DNA of 6,472 nucleotides, from the NCBI GenBank assembly GCA_014378805.1, contig JACMMY010000207.1, positions 1 to 6,472 of the forward strand, given 5' to 3'. The notes under the pieces are model-generated. The model was given only the letters and a program-made list of their open reading frames with translations, made no database searches and was not told the origin of the DNA. Shown here one piece after another: positions 4,737-6,472 of the stretch (position 1 is its first letter; every line of letters begins with the position of its first letter). The DNA is from Moraxellaceae bacterium. Its GTDB lineage: Bacteria > Pseudomonadota > Gammaproteobacteria > Pseudomonadales > Moraxellaceae. The position numbers were made by a program, and so were the translations under genes.

Positions 4737-5588
4737 ATGAGTAGTGAATCTGGTTCGGCGTGGACGATGCGTGGCCTTAAACGCTGGCTGTCGGCTACGC
4801 CGGAAACTCGGGATGATTTGGTGCAGTTATTACAGGACTCTAAACGTTTTTTAGAACCAGATACTGTAGATATGCTGACTGGCGTACTCGGATTACCTAA
4901 GACACCTGTTCGCGAGATCATGACACCCCGTCCATCAGTTGTCGGCTTATTTGAAGACGATCAATTGATGGAAATTTTACCGGTTCTAATTGAATCAGCG
5001 CACTCACGTTTTCCAGTATTTTCTCATGATGGTCGCGACACCGTCGTTGGGGTGTTATTGGCAAAAGATTTGCTACGATTTATTCATACGCCTACCACTC
5101 ATTTTGAACTGCATAGCTTATTGCGCCAACCTGTATTCGTACCCGAAACCGCACGCTCTGATCAATTGCTCGGCATGTTAAAACATACCCAAACCCATAT
5201 GGCGGTCGTGGTGGATGAATATGGTGCAACAGCCGGGTTGATTACACTTGAAGATTTACTCGAAGAAATCGTCGGTGAAATTGAGGATGAACACGATGAA
5301 ATTGATCCGCTCGCGGATTGCATCATTCCTGATCCTGAGTATAAAGAGGCTTGGCTCGTTCAAGCTTTAACGCCCATCGAATACTTTAATGAAGAACTGG
5401 GCGCGGCTCTCGAAGGAGAAGGCGTTGATACGATTGGTGGTTTATTACTTGAAGAAACAGGATTAGTCAGCGAGCTTACAGGGCAAACTGTCGATATTGA
5501 GAATTGGCAATTTACCGTGTTAGCTTCAGATTCGCGCAGTTTAACGTTGCTTCGCGCTCGTCGTGCAATTCTTGATCCAATATCGTAG
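4737..5588 (+). CDS. corC: CorC/HlyC family protein with two CBS domains
   Basis: This is a 283-residue soluble protein of the CorC/YbeX type. The N-terminal part is short and lacks the DUF21/CNNM membrane domain. The first CBS domain begins at VREIMTPRPSVVGL (58-71) and runs to about 117. The second spans about 128-185 and contains VVVDEYGATAGLITLEDLLEEIVGEIEDEHD (157-187), a hallmark of the family. The C-terminal CorC_HlyC ligand-like domain follows (about 200-280) with EGVDTIGGLLLEETG (228-242). CBS domains of this family bind adenine nucleotides, and E. coli CorC has been tied to magnesium and cobalt efflux together with CorA; the exact role is debated. The start is ATG 4737 with AAAGG six bases upstream. 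lnt follows after 91 bases with no terminator, the same order as E. coli ybeX-lnt, so the two are probably one transcript. Confidence 0.92.
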   Translation: MSSESGSAWTMRGLKRWLSATPETRDDLVQLLQDSKRFLEPDTVDMLTGVLGLPKTPVREIMTPRPSVVGLFEDDQLMEILPVLIESAHSRFPVFSHDGRDTVVGVLLAKDLLRFIHTPTTHFELHSLLRQPVFVPETARSDQLLGMLKHTQTHMAVVVDEYGATAGLITLEDLLEEIVGEIEDEHDEIDPLADCIIPDPEYKEAWLVQALTPIEYFNEELGAALEGEGVDTIGGLLLEETGLVSELTGQTVDIENWQFTVLASDSRSLTLLRARRAILDPIS

Positions 5589-5679
5589 ACTAGGCGTTGT
5601 CAACAATTAAAAACTGACTATTCGGATCAAAAACGTAAACCAACAACTTCGACACTCAAAATAGGCAGGCATTCAGCAC

Positions 5680-6472
5680 GTGGGCAAAAAACAAACGACC
5701 AATCAAAAGATTGGCGCAACTGCAAATTATTCAGTTCACCGACAGAACAGCAAAGCCCGTTGGTCTATCGCCAACTTACCGATGCTGATTGGAGTGATCG
5801 CCTGTCTTCTTGCTGGAGCAATGTTGCCACTGGCTTTTGCGCCTTATGGTCTTTGGCCTATCGCTTTTGTCTCACCTGCTCTTCTGTATCTGTTGCTCAA
5901 TCAACGTACTCCCTTGCAAGCTTTTGTATTGGGCGAAGCCTATGGCTTTGGATTGTGGGCCGTTGGTGCATTTTGGTTATTTACCTCTATTCATCAGTTT
6001 GGGAACACCTCCACACCCCTAGCGCTGGTCATGATTGCTTTTGTCGCATTGGTGATGGGGCTATTTAATGCTGTCGGGGCTTGGGCTTATCGTCGTTTCC
6101 TACCCGAATCACCACTGACTTTTGCACCACTATGGATTGTGATTGAGTGGACAAAGACTTGGTTATTTACTGGATTTCCATGGTTGTTTGTTGGTTATGC
6201 ACTCCTTGGTCATGGACTCGATGGTTACGCACCTGTTGCAGGGGTATTTGCAGTTTCCGCAGTTGTGGTGTTGATCGGTTGTGCGACTGTTGAAGTTTTT
6301 CGGCGGCGGCTATTTTGGATCTTGCCGATTATTATTTTAGTCGGCGTAGGTATAGGACTGAATCAACTGCGCTGGACAACGTTGAAAGATAGCCCAGCGC
6401 TGTCAGTTTCCCTAATCCAAGGCAACATTCCACAGAACTTAAAATGGCTCACAGAATATCGTCAAAAAACGA
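5680..6472 (+). CDS. lnt: Apolipoprotein N-acyltransferase (5' part, cut by window end)
   Basis: Lnt is the inner-membrane enzyme that adds the third acyl chain to the N-terminal cysteine of lipoproteins, using phospholipid as donor. The visible 264 residues hold the multi-pass membrane part, with LAFAPYGLWP (51-60), FWLFTSIHQFGNTS (98-111), IEWTKTW (155-161) and GFPWLFVGYA (165-174), and then the first strand of the periplasmic nitrilase domain, SLIQGNIPQNLKW (244-256). The catalytic Glu-Lys-Cys residues lie beyond the edge; about half the usual 500 residues is present. The frame is closed upstream by TAG 5662-5664. GTG 5680 is the first start codon, with AGG at 5667-5669 ten bases before it. 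It gives a hydrophilic 30-residue N-terminus before the first helix. ATG 5782 is an alternative but has no ribosome site. It follows corC directly. Confidence 0.93.
   Translation, partial: MGKKQTTNQKIGATANYSVHRQNSKARWSIANLPMLIGVIACLLAGAMLPLAFAPYGLWPIAFVSPALLYLLLNQRTPLQAFVLGEAYGFGLWAVGAFWLFTSIHQFGNTSTPLALVMIAFVALVMGLFNAVGAWAYRRFLPESPLTFAPLWIVIEWTKTWLFTGFPWLFVGYALLGHGLDGYAPVAGVFAVSAVVVLIGCATVEVFRRRLFWILPIIILVGVGIGLNQLRWTTLKDSPALSVSLIQGNIPQNLKWLTEYRQKT

Noticed and set aside
5760..6068. Plus-strand 102-codon frame inside lnt
   Set aside because: It is out of frame with lnt, whose motifs continue unbroken from 5680 to the window end. The Cys- and Ser-rich peptide is a shadow translation.

Overview
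The window is ordinary bacterial chromosome, moderately AT-rich, with the gene content and style of a gammaproteobacterium of the Moraxellaceae, most likely Acinetobacter. That assignment is an inference from the set of products (a YbjN protein, a stand-alone TusA-family protein, and CorC followed by Lnt), the low GC content and the codon choice. No marker gene fixes the species. I see no transposase, phage, CRISPR, rRNA or complete tRNA gene.

Layout from left to right. Positions 1-203 hold the last 66 codons of an unrecognised plus-strand gene, closed by a perfect hairpin that includes its stop codon. Positions 204-490 hold a second, longer imperfect hairpin and several small dyads. Then comes a plus-strand amidohydrolase (TTG start, 491-1594) of the COG3618 / Amidohydro_2 type. 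It is followed by a YbjN-family gene on the same strand (1751-2284). Positions 2285-2882 are a 598-base gap between convergent genes. The gap carries DnaA-box-like 9-mers on both strands, a very AT-rich core, a perfect dyad, and the terminator of the gene to its right. Minus-strand genes follow: an Old Yellow Enzyme type NADH:flavin oxidoreductase (2883-4166) and, upstream of it, a TusA/SirA-family sulfur carrier (4334-4582). Divergent from tusA are corC (4737-5588) and lnt (from 5680, cut by the window end).

The genes form small units. corC-lnt is the classical envelope pair: a CBS-domain CorC/HlyC protein next to apolipoprotein N-acyltransferase. tusA and the oxidoreductase run in the same direction with no terminator between them. 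The oxidoreductase also appears to have its own promoter, set in a 22-base dyad that offers a TTGACA -35 box on each strand. The amidohydrolase and ybjN have no obvious functional link.

The part most worth following up is the 2285-2882 gap. A gap between convergent genes needs only terminators, yet this one is long and has origin-like architecture. It could be a chromosomal origin, a DnaA-titrating or DnaA-reactivating locus, or an unannotated RNA. The sequence alone does not decide between these.
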